From NCBI GenBank assembly GCA_036389795.1, contig DASVWD010000007.1, positions 1-51,203 of the forward strand: a DNA stretch of 51,203 nt, read 5' to 3'. Numbering within the stretch: the stretch's first letter is position 1; every line of letters starts with the position of its first letter. Positions 48,931 through 51,203 of this stretch are shown one piece after another. A model generated the notes under the pieces. The model saw only the letters and a program-made list of their open reading frames with translations, made no database searches and had not been told where the DNA came from. A program made the translations under genes and the position numbers. Origin of the DNA: Longimicrobium sp. GTDB lineage: Bacteria > Gemmatimonadota > Gemmatimonadetes > Longimicrobiales > Longimicrobiaceae.

Positions 48931-49043
48931 TTCGTACAAGGGGCGAGCCTGCGAGTCCGGACATCGGCGGCGTCGGCGCAAGAGGCCGCCTGCCGCGCAC
49001 GAGCCGGCATCCAGCGGTCGAGGCAGGCCTCGCCCCTACGGAA
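48931..49043 (+). mobile_element. MITE-like element, copy 3
   Basis: TTCGTACAAGGGGCGAGCC at the left and GGCCTCGCCCCTACGGAA at the right are the terminal inverted repeats, with a 3-base difference in the left end. The interior matches copy 1 in reverse along its whole length. Confidence 0.7.
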
Positions 49044-49080
49044 CTTCGTCCCGCGCGCCGATTCCGTAAAGTACCCTCCC

Positions 49081-49107
49081 GCACCTCGCACTTCGCACTT
49101 CGCACTC
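49081..49107 (-). repeat. GTGCGAA tandem repeat at receptor gene end
   Basis: Three to four units (CTCGCA, CTTCGCA, CTTCGCA) end 3 bp before the receptor stop codon; GTGCGAA in the gene's sense direction. Confidence 0.8.
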
Positions 49108-49110
49108 CCC

Positions 49111-51174
49111 CTACCACCCCACCCCCACGTCGACCCCCACGTACACCGACCGCCCCGGCCCGGGCTCGTAGTAGCGCCGCCCGAACGCGTTGATCACCAC
49201 CGACGAGTTGTACGTCTCGTCGAAGAGGTTGGCGACCTCCAGGTGCGGGGTCGCGCGAAGGCGGCCCAGGCGCAGCGCGCTCCACCCCGCGCGCAGGTCC
49301 ACCAGCGTGTACGCGGGCGAGTCGAACTCGCCGCCCGCGTCGGTGTCGGCCACGGAGACCGCGGAAAGGCGCCGCAGCTCCACGCCCGCGAAGGGCCCGC
49401 GCTCCGCCGCCCAGGAGAGCGCCGCGTCCCAGCGGTGCGGCGCGATCCCCGGGACGCGGTTCCCCTCCAGGTTCGTGGTGTCGTCGACGAAGTAGCGGTC
49501 GAAGCGCGCGTCGGTGTACGTGTACGCCAGCCGCACGGTGACGTCGCGGACGGGCTCCGCGCGGGCGGCCGCCTCCACGCCGCGGTGCGTGGCGCGGCCC
49601 GCGTTGCGGAAGAACTGGCGCCCGGGCGAGCCCTCCACCTCGAAGGGGATCAGCGCGTCGCGCACCCGCGCGCGGTAGGCGGCCAGCTCCAGCCACGCCG
49701 GGCCCAGGCGCGCCTTCGCCCCCGCCTCGTACGAGGTGGTGCGCTGCGGCTCCAGCTCCGGGTTGAAGCCGCCCACGCCCGTGGGCCGGTTCGCCAGCTC
49801 CGTGGTGGTGGGCGTCTCGAACGCCGTCGCCAGGTTGGCGTAGAGCGAGAGGCCGCGCGCCGCCTCCACGCTCACCCCCAGCGTGGGGCTCCACGCGTCC
49901 ATGGTGCGCGAGCCGGAGTCGTCCGGGTTCTCCGCCGTCACCAGCCGGTCGTCCGCCTCGAAGCGGAAGCGGTCGTAGCGCAGCGCCCCCAGCACGTCCA
50001 CCCGCCCGAGCGCCAGCGTGGCCTCCGCGAAGCCCGACGTGGCCAGCACGCGTTCCAGCTGGTCCAGCACCAGCGCCCCGCGCGCGCCCTGCTGCAGGTC
50101 GAAGTTCCGCCGGTCGTCGCGCTGCATCTCGGCTTCCGCGCCCACGGCCCAGCGCAGCGCCTCGCCGCCGAGCGCGCCGGAGAGGGCGGCCCGCGCGCCC
50201 CCCGCCCGGCGGTCCAGCTCGATCAGGCGGCGGGGGATCGGGTTGTCGAGCGAGCGGGCCAGCACGTGGGCGCTCACCTCCAGCGCGCCGGGGCCCGCCG
50301 CCCGCTCCCAGGTGACGCCGAGCTGCCCCTGGCGCCCCTCCTCGCCCGTGTCGTCGGCCAGGTTGGGCGGCGCGGCCTGCGTGCGGTCCTCGTCGAGCAG
50401 CGCCCGGGTGAGGCCGCCCGGGTTCTCGGCGTCGTAATGGACCGCGGTGAAGGAGAGCCGCACGTCGTCGCGCCCGCGCCGCCAGCCGAGCGTGGCGCCG
50501 CCCAGCGTGTTCGCGGCGGACTGGTGCTCGCGGAAGCCGTCGTACTCCAGCCGGGTGACGCTGGCGCGGTACGAGAGCGGGTCCGCCATCCCCCCCGCGC
50601 TCCCCTGCATGCGCAGCAGCCCGTCGGCCCCGCCGGTCGCCCGGTACTCGGCGGCGATGGGGACCGGCGGCGGGGCGAAGGTGGAGAGGCGGATCACCCC
50701 GCCCGAGGCGTTGCCGTAGAGCGCCGACGCCGGCCCGCGCACCACCTCGGCGCGGGCGACGGAGCCCACGTCGACGTGGTTGAGCGTGGTCTGCCCGTCG
50801 GGCATGGTGGCGGGGAGGCCGTCCACCAGCACGCGCACGCCGCGCACGCCGAACTGCGCCCGCGCCCCGAAGCCGCGCACGGAGATCCGCTCGCCCAGCG
50901 CGTAGTTGAAGCGGTTGTCCACCTGCAGCCCGGGGACGCCCGCCAGCGCCTCGTCGAGCGCCAGCCCGGGCGCGGCGCGGCGCGTGGCCTCGTTCCCCGC
51001 CACGCTCACCGCGTACGGCGCGCGGAGCGGGGGGAGCGGCGTGCGGAGCACCCGCACCTGGAGCGTGTCGATCGGGAAGACGCGCGCGGTGTCGGTGCGC
51101 TGCGCCATCGCCGGGACGGCAAGCAGCGAGAGCGCGCCAGCGAGCGCGAGGGAGCGTCGGACGTGAGCGGGCAT
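49111..51174 (-). CDS. TonB-dependent outer-membrane receptor
   Basis: A 687-residue outer-membrane receptor. Signal peptide SLALAGALSLLAVPAMAQ; a possible TonB box in IDTLQVRVLRT; plug domain with ISVRGFGARAQFGVRGVRVL, VDGLPATMPDGQTTLNHVDV and EVVRGPASALYGNASGGVIR; then a 22-strand-type barrel with aromatic strand ends such as SLYANLATAFETPTTTELAN and KPxR-like VRLAYTYTDARF. The C-terminus YVGVDVGVGW fits barrel insertion by Bam. Energised by a TonB protein such as that at 31044. The ligand is unknown; the linked TlpA and propeller lipoproteins suggest metal or cofactor uptake. Only 29 bp of upstream sequence are in the window. Confidence 0.95.
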   Translation of the reverse strand: MPAHVRRSLALAGALSLLAVPAMAQRTDTARVFPIDTLQVRVLRTPLPPLRAPYAVSVAGNEATRRAAPGLALDEALAGVPGLQVDNRFNYALGERISVRGFGARAQFGVRGVRVLVDGLPATMPDGQTTLNHVDVGSVARAEVVRGPASALYGNASGGVIRLSTFAPPPVPIAAEYRATGGADGLLRMQGSAGGMADPLSYRASVTRLEYDGFREHQSAANTLGGATLGWRRGRDDVRLSFTAVHYDAENPGGLTRALLDEDRTQAAPPNLADDTGEEGRQGQLGVTWERAAGPGALEVSAHVLARSLDNPIPRRLIELDRRAGGARAALSGALGGEALRWAVGAEAEMQRDDRRNFDLQQGARGALVLDQLERVLATSGFAEATLALGRVDVLGALRYDRFRFEADDRLVTAENPDDSGSRTMDAWSPTLGVSVEAARGLSLYANLATAFETPTTTELANRPTGVGGFNPELEPQRTTSYEAGAKARLGPAWLELAAYRARVRDALIPFEVEGSPGRQFFRNAGRATHRGVEAAARAEPVRDVTVRLAYTYTDARFDRYFVDDTTNLEGNRVPGIAPHRWDAALSWAAERGPFAGVELRRLSAVSVADTDAGGEFDSPAYTLVDLRAGWSALRLGRLRATPHLEVANLFDETYNSSVVINAFGRRYYEPGPGRSVYVGVDVGVGW

Positions 51175-51203
51175 GGTGGGTGGTGGACGGAGCGTGGGAC
51201 GAA

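Overview
The window is very GC-rich DNA from a free-living bacterium. Dense gene packing, many secreted and lipoprotein-type products, FtsX/MacB-type permeases, a TonB-dependent receptor, small precursor peptides with a pinensin-like leader and large numbers of short intergenic repeats together suggest a Gemmatimonadota bacterium close to Longimicrobium. That placement is inference from gene content and repeat style; no rRNA gene is present to settle it.

Layout. 0-7.5 kb: hybrid malic enzyme/phosphotransacetylase, a DUF402 protein coupled to a DsbA-like lipoprotein, a helix-turn-helix orphan and a TPR-rich lytic transglycosylase. 7.5-9.3 kb: a small membrane protein, two Cys-rich peptides sharing one leader (candidate RiPP precursors without a modifying enzyme nearby) and a pair of tiny coupled ORFs. 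9.5-18 kb: EF-G paralogue, DUF72 protein, beta-propeller protein, MacB-type permease and an AAA/TOPRIM (OLD-like) ATPase, with a possible promoter-hairpin-terminator small RNA at 14.2-14.4 kb. 18-30.5 kb: metallo-beta-lactamase-fold hydrolase, FMN alpha-hydroxyacid oxidase, orphan DUF433 antitoxin, AraC-type regulator with a degenerate receiver domain, TPR protein, DUF885 protein, thymidine phosphorylase plus cytidine deaminase (pyrimidine salvage) and uracil-DNA glycosylase. 31-40.4 kb: TonB-like protein, CsbD, flavodoxin-fold protein, subtilase lipoprotein, an ABC ATPase with a large duplicated permease, VapBC, a single-domain response regulator and a DUF488 protein. 41-46.8 kb: the polymerase and ligase halves of LigD as separate genes, a DUF559 endonuclease gene between 47-bp inverted repeats, endonuclease IV, and a tightly overlapping run ending in a nucleotidyltransferase-like protein. 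46.9-51.2 kb: TlpA-like thioredoxin lipoprotein, a sialidase-like propeller lipoprotein and a TonB-dependent receptor on the minus strand.

The intergenic space is unusual. Most gaps over 300 bp carry dispersed repeats: five copies of a ~155-bp element whose central hairpin shows a compensatory base-pair change between two subfamilies; three ~110-bp elements with terminal inverted repeats (MITE-like); five double-hairpin elements; three ~70-bp single-hairpin elements; two 72-bp long-stem hairpins; and short GTGCGAA-type tandem repeats sitting mostly at 3' ends of genes. An array of seven ~20-nt mini-hairpins precedes the DUF72 gene. No rRNA, tRNA, CRISPR array or insertion sequence with a transposase was seen.
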